A stretch of DNA of 64,000 bases from a bacterium (GTDB lineage Bacteria; Bacillota; Clostridia; Lachnospirales; Lachnospiraceae), in NCBI GenBank assembly GCA_004562765.1, contig SFRL01000003.1, forward strand, positions 1 through 64,000. Reading direction: 5' to 3'. Below the pieces are notes generated by a model. The model worked only from the letters and a program-made list of their open reading frames with translations, was not told the origin of the DNA and did not search any database. The position numbers and the translations under genes were made by a program. Below are positions 8,436-18,139 of this stretch, piece by piece. Position 1 is the first letter of the stretch. Every line of letters begins with the position of its first letter.

Positions 8436-9692
8436 CTATGCTCTCGGATCTGAGATCTTGCCGGTCAAAGCACTTGCTGCAGCGACAGCAGGGCTGGCAA
8501 GATAGATCTCACTGTTTACATGTCCCATACGACCTACAAAATTTCGATTTGTGGTGGATACGCAGCGCTCGCCCTCTGCGAGGATACCCATGTAACCGCC
8601 AAGACACGGACCACAGGTCGGTGTGCTCACGATCGCGCCTGCCTCGATAAAGGTGCGGATAAAACCTGCCTCCATCGCATCCAAATAGATCTGCTGTGTC
8701 GCAGGGATCACGATCACGCGCAGTCCCTTCTTCACCTTTTTGCCCTTCAAGATCTCGGCTGCAACAGCCAGATCCTCATAACGACCGTTGGTGCAGGAAC
8801 CGATCACTACCTGATCAATGGCGATATCGCCCACCTCATCGATGGTCTTGGTATTCTCCGGCAGATGCGGGAAAGCAACCGTCGGCTTTAATGTATTCAG
8901 ATCGATCACGACCTCGCGCACATACTCTGCGTCGGCATCCGCCTCGTAGATCTTGTACGGTCTCTTTGAATGCTCCTTCATGTACTCCTCAGCCAGCGCA
9001 TCAACCGGGAAAATGCCGTTCTTTGCGCCCGCCTCGATGGCCATGTTTGCGATCGTAAAGCGGTCGTCCATAGAAAGCTCTGCGATGCCGTCTCCCACAA
9101 ACTCCAGTGACTGGTACAGAGCTCCGTCTACACCGATCTCGCCGATCAAGTGCAGGATCACATCCTTGCCGCTGACAAACTTCTGCTTCTTTCCGGTGAT
9201 CACCACCTTGATGGCAGAAGGCACTTTAAACCATGCGCGTCCGGTGGCCATTCCGGCTGCCATATCGGTACTTCCGACACCGGTAGAAAACGCGCCCAGC
9301 GCGCCGTATGTACAGGTGTGTGAATCTGCACCGATGATCACGTCACCGGCTACGGTCAGACCTTTCTCCGGGAGCAGTGCATGCTCAATACCCATCTCTC
9401 CTACATCAAAATAGTTTGTGATCTCATTTTTGCAGGCGAACTCGCGCACACATTTGCAGTGCTCTGCGGACTTAATATCCTTATTCGGCACAAAGTGATC
9501 CATGACAAGAGCGATCTTATCCTTATGGAACACGCCCTCGACATTCATCTTCTCGATCTCATGGATCGCAACCGGAGAAGTGATATCATTACCTAACACG
9601 AGGTCAAGATCCGCCTCGATAAGCTGTCCGGCTACCACGCTCTCTAATCCCGCATGCGCTGCCAGGATCTTCTGCGTCATTGTCATTCCCAT
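8436..9692 (-). CDS. leuC: 3-Isopropylmalate dehydratase large subunit
   Basis: Aconitase-family subunit holding the [4Fe-4S] cluster. The cluster cysteines are visible in VIGSCTNGRYED and in TPTCGPCLGG. The 418-residue length is the short (LeuC2) form that pairs with a short LeuD, as found next door. GADSHTCTYGALGAF and GVGSTDMA are further family motifs. AGGAGG precedes the ATG by eight bases. It follows leuS after 35 bases and is tightly coupled to leuD. Confidence 0.96.
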   Translation of the reverse strand: MGMTMTQKILAAHAGLESVVAGQLIEADLDLVLGNDITSPVAIHEIEKMNVEGVFHKDKIALVMDHFVPNKDIKSAEHCKCVREFACKNEITNYFDVGEMGIEHALLPEKGLTVAGDVIIGADSHTCTYGALGAFSTGVGSTDMAAGMATGRAWFKVPSAIKVVITGKKQKFVSGKDVILHLIGEIGVDGALYQSLEFVGDGIAELSMDDRFTIANMAIEAGAKNGIFPVDALAEEYMKEHSKRPYKIYEADADAEYVREVVIDLNTLKPTVAFPHLPENTKTIDEVGDIAIDQVVIGSCTNGRYEDLAVAAEILKGKKVKKGLRVIVIPATQQIYLDAMEAGFIRTFIEAGAIVSTPTCGPCLGGYMGILAEGERCVSTTNRNFVGRMGHVNSEIYLASPAVAAASALTGKISDPRA

Positions 9693-9727
9693 GCTTTTTT
9701 CCTCCTGTTTCTGTTCGTTTCACTCGA

Positions 9728-12145
9728 TTACTTCTGAACAATATTCACGATTCGTCCGGGAACGTAGATCTCCTTCACGATGGTTCCGGTGAGCTTGTCA
9801 GCAAGCTCCTCCTTTGCCTTCGCGATGACATCATCCTTGTCGGCATCCTTTGCGATCACCAGTGTGCCGCGGATCTTGCCGTTGATCTGAAGTGCGATCT
9901 CTACGGTAGACTCTACGGTCTTTGCCTCGTCATACTCCGGCCAGGTGGTCTGATATACTCTGCCCTCAAAGCCTGCGATCTCCCACAGTTCCTCCGTGAT
10001 GTGCGGTGCCACCGGGTTCAGCAGCGTGATGAATGTCTTGAACTCATCCTTTGTGATGGAGTTCTTCTTGTAAAAATCATTGATCAGCGCCATCATGGCT
10101 GCAATCGCGGTATTGTATTTCAGATTCTCAAAGTCGTTGCTGACCTTTTTGATGGTCTGATGCATCTTTGTCTCCAGATCCTTGGAGTATCCGGTCTCAT
10201 CTGTCATGATCTCCTGCAGCTTCCATACACGCTCCAGGAAACGATGACAGCCCTTCACGCCATCCTCAGACCAGGAAGCGGCCAGATCAAAGGCACCGAT
10301 GAACATCTCGTAGGTACGCAGTGTATCTGCGCCGTAATCACGGACGATATCATCCGGATTTACCACGTTTCCGCGGGATTTACTCATCTTCTCGCCGTTC
10401 TCACCCAGGATCATGCCGTGTGAGGTACGCTTCTGATAAGGCTCCGGTGTATTTACCACGCCTTCATCATATAGGAATTTATGCCAAAAACGGGAATACA
10501 AAAGATGCAGTGTCGTATGCTCCATACCGCCGTTGTACCAGTCAACCGGCATCCAGTATTCCAGCGCTTCCTTGCTTGCAAGCGCCTCATCGTTATTCGG
10601 ATCGGTGTAGCGCAGGAAATACCAGGAAGATCCTGCCCACTGAGGCATCGTATCTGTCTCACGCTTTGCAGGGCCTCCGCAGCAGGGACAGGTGGTATTT
10701 ACCCAGTCTGTCATCGCAGCCAGCGGTGACTCTCCGTTATCGGTAGGCATATAGCTGTCAACATCAGGGAGCAAAAGCGGTAATTCGCTCTCGTCCACCG
10801 GAACAAATCCACACTTCTCGCACTCGATGATCGGGATCGGCTCACCCCAGTAACGCTGACGGGAGAATACCCAGTCACGCAGCTTGTAATTTGTCTTTGC
10901 AGTACCGATCTTGTTCTCCTCAAGGAATTGAATCATCTTTTCCTTGGCATCCTTTACTTCCAGACCATTGATAAAGTCAGAATTGATCAGTACGCCGGTG
11001 GCAACATCCGTAAATGCGCCCTCGTTAATGTCCACTTCTTCGCCATTCTTTGCAACAACCTGGATCATGGGCAGACCGAATTTCTTTGCAAATTCCCAGT
11101 CACGCTCATCGTGCGCCGGAACTGCCATAATGGCGCCGGTTCCGTAGCTCATGAGTACATAGTCAGAGATCCAGATCGGAATCTCCTTACCGTTAACGGG
11201 ATTGATAGCAGTCAGGCCGTCAATCTCCACACCGGTCTTATCCTTTGCCAGCTCTGCACGCTCAAAGTCAGACTTTCTGGAAGCCTGCTCACGGTATGCC
11301 TCGATCTCCGCCCAGTTTCCGATCTCGTCCTTATACTTATCGATGATCGGATGCTCCGGTGAAACGACCATGTAGGTTACACCGAACAGCGTATCACAGC
11401 GTGTGGTATAAATGCGCAGCTTCTCTTCTTTTCCCTTGATGGAGAAATCCACCTCTGCACCGGTAGAACGACCGATCCAGTTCTTCTGCTGTACTTTGAC
11501 ACGCTCAATATAATCTACGTCATTCAGACCCTCGATCAGCTTGTCCGCATAATCGGTGATCTTCAGCATCCACTCGCTCTTAACCTTGCGGACAACCGGA
11601 GATCCACAGCGCTCACAAACACCGTTGACAACCTCTTCGTTTGCCAGACCGACCTTGCAGGAAGTACACCAGTTGATAGGCATCTCCTTCTTGTAGGCAA
11701 GTCCTGCCTTGAACAGTTTTAAGAAGATCCACTGTGTCCACTTATAGTAGTTGGGATCCGTCGTATTGATCTCGCGATCCCAGTCAAAGGAATATCCGAG
11801 AGAATGAAGCTGTCCTTTAAAACGTGCCACATTCTGCTCGGTTACAATGCGGGGATGGATCTTATTTTTGATCGCATAATTTTCGGTAGGTAATCCGAAC
11901 GCATCCCAGCCCATCGGATAAAGGACATTGTAGCCCTGCATTCTGCGCTTACGTGCGACAATATCCAATGCGGTATACGGTCTCGGATGACCCACGTGAA
12001 GTCCCTGACCGGAAGGATACGGAAATTCAACAAGTGCATAATACTTAGGCTTGCTGTAATCATCTGTTGCAGCGAATGCCTTCTCATCGTCCCATACCTT
12101 CTGCCACTTGGGCTCCACCACCTTATGATTGTAAAGTTTTGCCAT
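9728..12145 (-). CDS. leuS: Leucyl-tRNA synthetase
   Basis: Class I synthetase charging tRNA-Leu. The HIGH-type motif appears as HVGH in PSGQGLHVGHPRPYT, and the KMSKS loop as GEKMSKSRGN. The CP1 editing region lies between them (TGTGAIMAVPAHDERD). The 805-residue length is normal. The ATG at 12145 (MAKLYNH) is chosen over an upstream in-frame TTG because AGGAGG is nine bases before it. The gene sits inside a leucine/valine biosynthetic group between ilvC and leuC, so synthesis and charging of leucine may be co-expressed. No T-box fits in the 95-base gap before it. Confidence 0.96.
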   Translation of the reverse strand: MAKLYNHKVVEPKWQKVWDDEKAFAATDDYSKPKYYALVEFPYPSGQGLHVGHPRPYTALDIVARKRRMQGYNVLYPMGWDAFGLPTENYAIKNKIHPRIVTEQNVARFKGQLHSLGYSFDWDREINTTDPNYYKWTQWIFLKLFKAGLAYKKEMPINWCTSCKVGLANEEVVNGVCERCGSPVVRKVKSEWMLKITDYADKLIEGLNDVDYIERVKVQQKNWIGRSTGAEVDFSIKGKEEKLRIYTTRCDTLFGVTYMVVSPEHPIIDKYKDEIGNWAEIEAYREQASRKSDFERAELAKDKTGVEIDGLTAINPVNGKEIPIWISDYVLMSYGTGAIMAVPAHDERDWEFAKKFGLPMIQVVAKNGEEVDINEGAFTDVATGVLINSDFINGLEVKDAKEKMIQFLEENKIGTAKTNYKLRDWVFSRQRYWGEPIPIIECEKCGFVPVDESELPLLLPDVDSYMPTDNGESPLAAMTDWVNTTCPCCGGPAKRETDTMPQWAGSSWYFLRYTDPNNDEALASKEALEYWMPVDWYNGGMEHTTLHLLYSRFWHKFLYDEGVVNTPEPYQKRTSHGMILGENGEKMSKSRGNVVNPDDIVRDYGADTLRTYEMFIGAFDLAASWSEDGVKGCHRFLERVWKLQEIMTDETGYSKDLETKMHQTIKKVSNDFENLKYNTAIAAMMALINDFYKKNSITKDEFKTFITLLNPVAPHITEELWEIAGFEGRVYQTTWPEYDEAKTVESTVEIALQINGKIRGTLVIAKDADKDDVIAKAKEELADKLTGTIVKEIYVPGRIVNIVQK

Positions 12146-12175
12146 AAATAGCAACCTCCTATAGATACGTCAATA

Positions 12176-12203
12176 GCGGACTTCACCCGAAGGTGAAATC
12201 CGC
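12176..12203 (-). promoter_or_regulatory. Stable C(UUCG)G hairpin between ilvC and leuS
   Basis: On the minus strand a 12-pair stem (GCGGATTTCACC with GGTGAAGTCCGC, one G-U) closes a TTCG tetraloop. It lies about 20 bases upstream of the leuS ribosome site and has no T run after it. It is more likely a processing, stability or partial attenuation element than a terminator. Confidence 0.6.
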
Positions 12204-12240
12204 CATAAATTTTTTACTAAAAAACACCTTTTGGTATGTA

Positions 12241-13269
12241 TTAGTTGTTGATGAGCTTGTCATCCTCATTGTTCCAGCTGTACAGCTTACGAACTTCCTC
12301 ACCAACCTTCTCAGCGGGATGCTCAGAAGCAAGCTTTCTCATAGCCTTGAAGTGAACCTGACGTCCTGCAGGTGACATGTCTAATAAGAACTCCTTAGCG
12401 AAGGTACCATCCTGAATATCAGAAAGGATCTTCTTCATGGTCTTCTTGGTCTCCTCGGTGATGATCTTGGGTCCGGTGATGTAATCGCCGTACTCAGCAG
12501 TGTTGGAGATAGAATATCTCATTCCTGCGAAGCCTGACTGGTAGATCAGATCTACGATCAGCTTCATCTCATGGATACACTCGAAGTATGCATTTCTCGG
12601 ATCATAACCAGCCTCACATAAGGTCTCGAAACCAGCCTGCATCAATGCGCAGACACCACCGCAGAGAACTGCCTGCTCACCAAAGAGGTCAGTCTCGGTC
12701 TCGGTACGGAAGTTTGTCTCAAGAACACCTGCTCTTGCGCCACCGATTGCCAGTGCATAAGCCAAAGCCATGTCTAATGCCTTGCCGGTTGCATCCTGCT
12801 CTACTGCTACCAGACAGGGAACACCCTTGCCAGCCTGATACTCGCTGCGAACGGTGTGTCCGGGTCCCTTCGGTGCGATCATGGTAACATCGACATCCTT
12901 CGGGGGCTGGATGCATCCGAAATGAATATTGAAACCATGAGCGAACATCAGCATGTTGCCTGCCTCTAAGTTGGGCTCGATGTCCTTTTTGTACATATCT
13001 GCCTGTAACTCATCGTTGATCAGGATCATGATGATATCAGCCTTCTTTGCTGCCTCAGCTGCGGTATAAACCTCGAAGCCCTGCTTCTCAGCCTTTGCCC
13101 ATGACTTGCTGCCCTCATACAGACCAATGATCACGTTGCAGCCTGACTCCTTTGCGTTTAACGCGTGTGCATGTCCCTGGCTGCCGTAACCGATCACTGC
13201 GATGGTCTTGCCATCCAGTAAAGAAAGATTACAGTCTTCCTGATAGAAAATTCTTGCCTGTGATTCCAT
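12241..13269 (-). CDS. ilvC: Ketol-acid reductoisomerase
   Basis: Converts acetolactate (or acetohydroxybutyrate) to the dihydroxy acid by Mg-dependent isomerisation and NAD(P)H reduction, for valine, leucine and isoleucine. The 342-residue class I enzyme shows the nucleotide motif GYGSQGHAHALN and the KGPGH segment. The C-terminal knotted domain includes MRYSISNTAEYGD. AGGAGG precedes the ATG. It follows ilvN closely (about 25 bases) and precedes leuS after a UUCG-capped hairpin. Confidence 0.97.
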   Translation of the reverse strand: MESQARIFYQEDCNLSLLDGKTIAVIGYGSQGHAHALNAKESGCNVIIGLYEGSKSWAKAEKQGFEVYTAAEAAKKADIIMILINDELQADMYKKDIEPNLEAGNMLMFAHGFNIHFGCIQPPKDVDVTMIAPKGPGHTVRSEYQAGKGVPCLVAVEQDATGKALDMALAYALAIGGARAGVLETNFRTETETDLFGEQAVLCGGVCALMQAGFETLCEAGYDPRNAYFECIHEMKLIVDLIYQSGFAGMRYSISNTAEYGDYITGPKIITEETKKTMKKILSDIQDGTFAKEFLLDMSPAGRQVHFKAMRKLASEHPAEKVGEEVRKLYSWNNEDDKLINN

Positions 13270-13294
13270 TTTTAGTTGCCTCCTAAATAATATT

Positions 13295-13795
13295 TTAATC
13301 TAAATATGTAACATCCGCGGACCCGCGGGTAAGTCCTGTTATGCCCGTTCTCGCCAGCTCTAAGATCTCATATCCTGAGAGCAGGTCCAAGAAGGCCTCC
13401 AGCTTCTCCTGATGCCCGGTCAGTTCGATCACCATAGAATCATGTGTGACGTCCACGATCTTTCCACGGAAGATCTCGGTTGCATTCATCACTGCCTGAC
13501 GCTCCGTATCCTTGGCACGAATCTTCACCAGGATCAATTCTCTCGTCACCGATGCATTCGGCTCCAGAACCTTGATATCCAGCACATCCTCCAGCTTTGC
13601 CAGCTGTTTTTTGATCTGCTCCAGTACCTGCTCATCCCCCGTACTCACGATCGTGATACGCGTAAATCTGGGATCGGCGGTCACACCTGCCGAGAAGCTG
13701 TCGATATTATAACCTCTGCGGCTGAACAGACCGGAAATATGACTGGTAACACCTGCGGTATTTTCTACGAGCAATGATAAAATCTGCTTTCTCAT
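13295..13795 (-). CDS. ilvN: Acetolactate synthase regulatory (small) subunit
   Basis: ACT-domain subunit that confers valine feedback on acetolactate synthase. The N-terminal ACT domain (ILSLLVENTAGVTSHISGLFSRRGYNIDSF) and the C-terminal ALS_ss domain are complete at 166 residues. The start at 13795 (MRKQILSLL) is preferred over 13837 because AAAGGAAG lies just upstream and homologues begin here. The catalytic ilvB is not adjacent, so it must be encoded elsewhere. First gene of the ilv-leu group. Confidence 0.94.
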   Translation of the reverse strand: MRKQILSLLVENTAGVTSHISGLFSRRGYNIDSFSAGVTADPRFTRITIVSTGDEQVLEQIKKQLAKLEDVLDIKVLEPNASVTRELILVKIRAKDTERQAVMNATEIFRGKIVDVTHDSMVIELTGHQEKLEAFLDLLSGYEILELARTGITGLTRGSADVTYLD

Positions 13796-13890
13796 CTCAC
13801 ATCTTCCTTTTATAGATCTTCTGTGGTCGCTCCACATGCCATCTAAACGGCTTTTTTTATTCTAGCACATCTGGTTCGTTTGTCAAGCGT

Positions 13891-14319
13891 TTATACGCCT
13901 ACGGCGTACGCCTCATCCTTGGAGTATACGGAAAATCCTTTCTCCTCCAGCGCCTTGACTGCCAGTTGTGCATCTCTCGTCTTTAATACTGCAGATGCAT
14001 CCTCTCCGTTGGCAAATGCATACATATATTCTACATTAACCTTTGCATCCTCAAGCGCCTTCATAGCTTTGTATAATGAGCCGACTGCGTGGGGAACACG
14101 GATGCAGATCACATCGGTCAGCATTGCGGATACGCTCTTCTCCTTCAGGACACGCTGTGCCTTTTCCGGGTCGGATACGATCATGCGGAGCATTCCGTAC
14201 TCACTGGTGTCGGCAAGACTGGTTGCCACAATATTGATATCGTTCGTTGCCAGGATCTCCAGAACGTCCTTGATACGTCCTTCTCTGTTCTCTAAAAAAA
14301 CGGATAACTGTTTTACCAT
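13891..14319 (-). CDS. Tandem ACT-domain protein
   Basis: A 142-residue protein built of two ACT domains (residues about 1-70 and 71-142). The first starts KQLSVFLENREGRIKDVLEILATNDINI and the second has a VGSLYKAMKALEDAKVNVEYMYAF segment. ACT domains bind small ligands, usually amino acids. This tandem type is commonly found beside phenylacetate-CoA ligase and IOR genes, as here, and may sense aromatic amino acids for that pathway (inference). AAGGAGGG precedes the ATG, 12 bases after paaK. Confidence 0.88.
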   Translation of the reverse strand: MVKQLSVFLENREGRIKDVLEILATNDINIVATSLADTSEYGMLRMIVSDPEKAQRVLKEKSVSAMLTDVICIRVPHAVGSLYKAMKALEDAKVNVEYMYAFANGEDASAVLKTRDAQLAVKALEEKGFSVYSKDEAYAVGV

Positions 14320-14331
14320 AATGCCCTCCTT

Positions 14332-15648
14332 TTAATTCAGACCACGGTTGTCAATGACGCGCTTTGCTTTTCCTTCGCTTCGCTGGATCGTCATAGGCTC
14401 TACCAGCTTCACAACAACAGAGATACCAAGCGCCTGTTTGAGTCTTGCGCCAACCTCTTTCTTTAATGCATCGAGTTTTCCGATCTCATCGGAGAATACA
14501 CCCTCGTTGACCTCTACCATTACAGTAAGGACATCCGCATTGTTCTCACGGTCTACAACCATCAGATAATGGTTGGAGATGTCGCCACCCATAGATAACA
14601 GAACGGTCTCAACCTGCGTCGGGAATACGTTCACGCCACGGATAACCTTCATATCATCGGTACGTCCCTTGAACTTGCTGATACGGGGTGAGGTTCTTCC
14701 GCACTCACAAGTCTCGTGGGTAATGCTCGTCAGATCCTTTGTACGGTAACGCAACAGCGGCATACCTTCTTTTTCCAGTGTCGTAAATACCAGCTCGCCA
14801 AGCTCGCCGTCCGCAACTGCCTCATGTGTGACAGGATCAAGTACTTCCGGATAGAAGAAGTCATGATGGATATGTAAACCGTTGTGATGCTGACAATCCT
14901 GTGCCACACCGGGACCGGTGATCTCGCACAGTCCATAGATGTCATAGCAGTCCATGCCAAGCATATCCTCGATCTTCTTACGCATCTCCTCAGTCCAGGG
15001 CTCTGCGCCGTGGATGCCGACCTTCAGTTTCATGGCATCCTGTTTTCCTGCAGCCACGATGGACTCTGCAAGATTTAATGCATAGGAAGGTGTACACATC
15101 AGCGCGGTCGCCTGAAGATCTTCCATCACCATGAGCTGACGCTGGGTATTTCCGGCTGACATGGGCACTGCCAGTGCGCCCAGTCTCTGTGCGCCGAAAT
15201 CCGCGCCGAGACCGCCGGTAAACAGACCGTATCCGTAGCAGACATGGATGACATCCTCTTTTGTCACACCTGCCATGGTCATACAGCGTCCGACACTCTC
15301 TGCCCAAACATCCACGTCATGCTGCGTATAACCTACGATGGTAAGCTTTCCGGTGGTTCCGGAAGTTCCCTGCACGCGCACGATCTCAGACTTCGGAGCT
15401 GCCCATAATCCGGACGGATAGTTCTCTCTCAGATCATCCTTTGTGGTAAAAGGCAGCTTTACGATATCTTCAATGCCTTTAATGTCGCCCGGCTCCACAC
15501 CGAGATCCTTCATTTTCTTTGTGTAAAACGGTACATTTTCGTAGCAGCGCCTTACGACTTTCTTCAGTTTTTCCCCCTGGAGCACAGCCATCTCGTCTGC
15601 GCTCATGCACTCAAATTCGGGACTTAAGATCAGTTCTTTGTGTGCCAT
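14332..15648 (-). CDS. paaK: Phenylacetate-CoA ligase
   Basis: AMP-forming ligase that activates aryl acetates with CoA and ATP. The 438-residue protein has the phosphate-binding loop VQGTSGTTGK, an YGLCEITGPG adenylate motif and the C-terminal KRVIDNRG lysine region. Next to iorAB it most likely runs toward ATP from the aryl acetyl-CoA made by the oxidoreductase, during aromatic amino-acid fermentation. The acyl group (phenyl, hydroxyphenyl or indolyl) cannot be told from sequence. AAGGAG precedes the ATG. Confidence 0.93.
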   Translation of the reverse strand: MAHKELILSPEFECMSADEMAVLQGEKLKKVVRRCYENVPFYTKKMKDLGVEPGDIKGIEDIVKLPFTTKDDLRENYPSGLWAAPKSEIVRVQGTSGTTGKLTIVGYTQHDVDVWAESVGRCMTMAGVTKEDVIHVCYGYGLFTGGLGADFGAQRLGALAVPMSAGNTQRQLMVMEDLQATALMCTPSYALNLAESIVAAGKQDAMKLKVGIHGAEPWTEEMRKKIEDMLGMDCYDIYGLCEITGPGVAQDCQHHNGLHIHHDFFYPEVLDPVTHEAVADGELGELVFTTLEKEGMPLLRYRTKDLTSITHETCECGRTSPRISKFKGRTDDMKVIRGVNVFPTQVETVLLSMGGDISNHYLMVVDRENNADVLTVMVEVNEGVFSDEIGKLDALKKEVGARLKQALGISVVVKLVEPMTIQRSEGKAKRVIDNRGLN

Positions 15649-15669
15649 TCTTTCTTCTCCTTGTAAAAT

Positions 15670-16245
15670 TTATATATTATTGTAGCCGGCATCAAACGCG
15701 GCTTTATTGACCTCGATGGTCTTCGGCGGTACGGTGTGCTCGATCACGCTGTACCACTGCTCCTTTGAGAAATCCATGTGGCGCGCAGCCATTCCAAGAA
15801 CCACCAGATTGGACACCTTGGAATTGCCGAGCTTTTTCGCCTCTTCTGTGGCATCAATGGAATAAACGGTCACCTCTTTTTCCAGATCCTCTAAAATGTT
15901 TTCCGGATACTCCGCTGCTCCGATGATGACGGGCATCGGATCGATGCGCCAGTCATTGGCGATCAGCACGCCGTCCTTCTTTAAGAAATGACGATAGCGA
16001 AGTGCCTCCAGACGCTCAAAGGCAATGATGACATCCGCCTGTCCTTCCTCTACGATGGGCTCTGCCACCTCTTTTCCGTAGCGCACATAGGTGACAACGC
16101 TTCCACCGCGCTGTGACATACCGTGTACCTCAGAAATCTTTACATCATATCCGTTTTCAACGGCAAGTCCGCCCAAAATACGGCTGGTGAGCAGGGTTCC
16201 CTGTCCGCCTACGCCGACGATCATAATACTCTTTGTCTCACTCAT
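15670..16245 (-). CDS. iorB: Indolepyruvate ferredoxin oxidoreductase beta subunit
   Basis: The gamma-type domain subunit of the IOR complex, which oxidatively decarboxylates aryl pyruvates to aryl acetyl-CoA with ferredoxin. Visible motifs are SIMIVGVGGQGTLLTSRIL and HGMSQRGGSVVTYVRYG. The ATG at 16245 lies one base after the iorA stop and is preferred over an in-frame GTG at 16254. Translation is probably coupled to iorA. The length of 191 residues is usual. Confidence 0.95.
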   Translation of the reverse strand: MSETKSIMIVGVGGQGTLLTSRILGGLAVENGYDVKISEVHGMSQRGGSVVTYVRYGKEVAEPIVEEGQADVIIAFERLEALRYRHFLKKDGVLIANDWRIDPMPVIIGAAEYPENILEDLEKEVTVYSIDATEEAKKLGNSKVSNLVVLGMAARHMDFSKEQWYSVIEHTVPPKTIEVNKAAFDAGYNNI

Positions 16246-16246
16246 C

Positions 16247-17986
16247 CTACTCACCTACTTTCTCGATCGCGCTGAATTTGCAGAGCTGCTCGCACAGTCC
16301 GCATCCGGTACACATCGTATCGTCGATGCGCACGGTTCCGTCTGCCTGCTTGCTGATGGCAGGACATCCGGGTTTCAGACACATACCGCATTTTTTACAT
16401 TTGTCGGAGAGTGATACATAGACCGGTTTCTTGCGCTTGTCTAACAGAACACAAGGAGTCTTTGTGATGATCACGTGAATCTCATCGCTGGCATTTGCCT
16501 CTTTAATAGCCTTTTCCAATGTAACCAGATCAAATGCGTTGATCTCCTGTACATGCTGTACACCAAGCGCACGGCACAGATCCGGAATATTCACTGCATT
16601 GGTGGGCTCCTTCTGCAGAGTCAGTCCGGTAGCCGCATGATCCTGATGTCCGGTCATACCGGTGGTGGAATTGTCAAGGATGATGACGGTTCCGCTGGCC
16701 TTGTTGTAGACCATGTTCATGAGTGAGTTGACACCTGTATGTAAAAACGTGGAATCACCGATCACGGCAACCCAGTCTCTGATAAACTCCTTGCCCGCAG
16801 CCTTCTCAATACCGTGCATGCTGCTGATACTTGCGCCCATGCAGATGGTGGAGTCAACGACACCAAGGGGTGCGACTGCACCGAGTGTGTAGCATCCGAT
16901 ATCGCCTGCGGCATGGATACCGAGCTTCTTTAATACATAATATACACTTCTGTGCGGACATCCGGGACAGAGGATCGGCGGACGGTTCGGCACCTGTGCG
17001 GGCGCTTTTGTCTCCACTTTCTCACCTAAAACAGCCTCACGCAGCATATTTGCGCTGTACTCGCCCAGCAGTGTAAAGATCTCCTTGCCCTTGCAGTCGA
17101 TACCCATCGCGCGCACCTGCGTCTCGATGACCGGATCCAGCTCTTCCACCACATAAAGTGTATCTACCTTTGCGGCAAAATCACGGATCAACTGCTCCGG
17201 CAGCGGATGTACCATACCAAGCTTTAAGACAGATGCATCCGGCAGCGCCTCGCGCACATACTGATAGGGAATACCGCTGGTGATGACACCGATCTTTGTA
17301 TCACGCATCTCCACGCGGTTGACGGTCAGTGTGCAGGCGTCCTTGGCGAGCTCTGCCATCTTATCCTCAATAACCGCGTGACGTGCCTTTGCCATTGCAG
17401 GCATCATAACGCGCTTGGGAATGTTCTTTTCATAAGGGATCAACGCATGCTCCACGCGGTCTTCCAGCTCTACCGTACTCTGGGAATGCGCCAGTCTGGT
17501 AGTTGTGCGAAGAATAAACGGACGATCATATTTCTCGCTGTAATCAAAAGCGAGCTTCATGAACTCCTTTGCCTCACCACTGTCGGAGGGCTCCAATACC
17601 GGAACATGTGCCGCCCGGGCTACCATACGCGTATCCTGCTCATTCTGCGAGCTGTAAAGTCCCGGATCGTCTGCCACCACAAGCACCAGACCTCCGGTGA
17701 CACCCATGTAGGATGCGGTGTACAGCGGATCGGATGCCACATTGAGTCCGACATGCTTCATACATGCCATGGCACGCGCACCTGCCATGCTGGCACCAAT
17801 GGCTACCTCTGTTGCTACTTTTTCATTGGGAGACCACTCTGCGTACAATTCATCTTTGTACTGTACCAAAGCTTCACTGATCTCTGTACTGGGAGTGCCG
17901 GGATATGCAGCGGATATCTTGACGCCTGCCTCATAGGCGCCGCGGGCGATGGCTTCATTACCCAGCATAACTACTTTTTTACCCAT
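16247..17986 (-). CDS. iorA: Indolepyruvate ferredoxin oxidoreductase alpha subunit
   Basis: Thiamine-diphosphate and iron-sulphur subunit of IOR (579 residues). The TPP region includes VIGDSTFLHTGVNSLMNMVYN and ILDNSTTGMTGHQ. The C-terminus carries two ferredoxin-type Cys clusters, CKKCGMCLKPGCPA and CTGCGLCEQLC. A CPGCPHR motif precedes the TPP domain. It opens the minus-strand operon iorA-iorB-paaK-ACT, with AAGGAG upstream of the ATG. A terminator hairpin (18018-18046) lies between this gene and the only nearby promoter-like -10, so read-through or attenuation is possible. Confidence 0.96.
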   Translation of the reverse strand: MGKKVVMLGNEAIARGAYEAGVKISAAYPGTPSTEISEALVQYKDELYAEWSPNEKVATEVAIGASMAGARAMACMKHVGLNVASDPLYTASYMGVTGGLVLVVADDPGLYSSQNEQDTRMVARAAHVPVLEPSDSGEAKEFMKLAFDYSEKYDRPFILRTTTRLAHSQSTVELEDRVEHALIPYEKNIPKRVMMPAMAKARHAVIEDKMAELAKDACTLTVNRVEMRDTKIGVITSGIPYQYVREALPDASVLKLGMVHPLPEQLIRDFAAKVDTLYVVEELDPVIETQVRAMGIDCKGKEIFTLLGEYSANMLREAVLGEKVETKAPAQVPNRPPILCPGCPHRSVYYVLKKLGIHAAGDIGCYTLGAVAPLGVVDSTICMGASISSMHGIEKAAGKEFIRDWVAVIGDSTFLHTGVNSLMNMVYNKASGTVIILDNSTTGMTGHQDHAATGLTLQKEPTNAVNIPDLCRALGVQHVQEINAFDLVTLEKAIKEANASDEIHVIITKTPCVLLDKRKKPVYVSLSDKCKKCGMCLKPGCPAISKQADGTVRIDDTMCTGCGLCEQLCKFSAIEKVGE

Positions 17987-18017
17987 TATCTTTCTCCTTT
18001 TTCTGTATTCGTTTTAC

Positions 18018-18046
18018 AAAAAAGCCCGCATGACGCGGACTTTTTT
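18018..18046. terminator. Bidirectional terminator-like hairpin upstream of iorA
   Basis: AAAAAAGCCCGC (18018-18029) pairs with GCGGACTTTTTT (18035-18046) with one mismatch. On the minus strand it ends in six T and could stop the NlpC/P60-DUF4143 transcript before iorA. A TATAAT on the minus strand (about 18093-18098) lies upstream of it, so it could also attenuate iorA. Confidence 0.75.
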
Positions 18047-18095
18047 GGCATTGACCGGACAATCACAAAAATTTCCAGCCCACTGTATTCCATTA
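18047..18095 (+). repeat. 49-bp repeat, copy 1
   Basis: Starts GGCATTGACCGGA and ends CACTGTATTCCATT, with AATTTCCAG in the middle. A diverged copy in the same orientation lies at 20421-20470. The two copies bracket the NlpC/P60-like and DUF4143 genes. Confidence 0.6.
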
Positions 18096-18139
18096 TATAA
18101 GAAAATCTCTCATTAGGGAAGTGTTTTTTATCATTTTAA

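Noticed and set aside
9680..10423. 247-codon plus-strand ORF over leuS
   Set aside because: Fully antisense to a clear leucyl-tRNA synthetase, with no ribosome site and no recognisable domain.
12155..12240. T-box or leucine leader before leuS
   Set aside because: The gap is under 100 bases and lacks a T-box sequence or anti-terminator; only a UUCG-capped hairpin is present.
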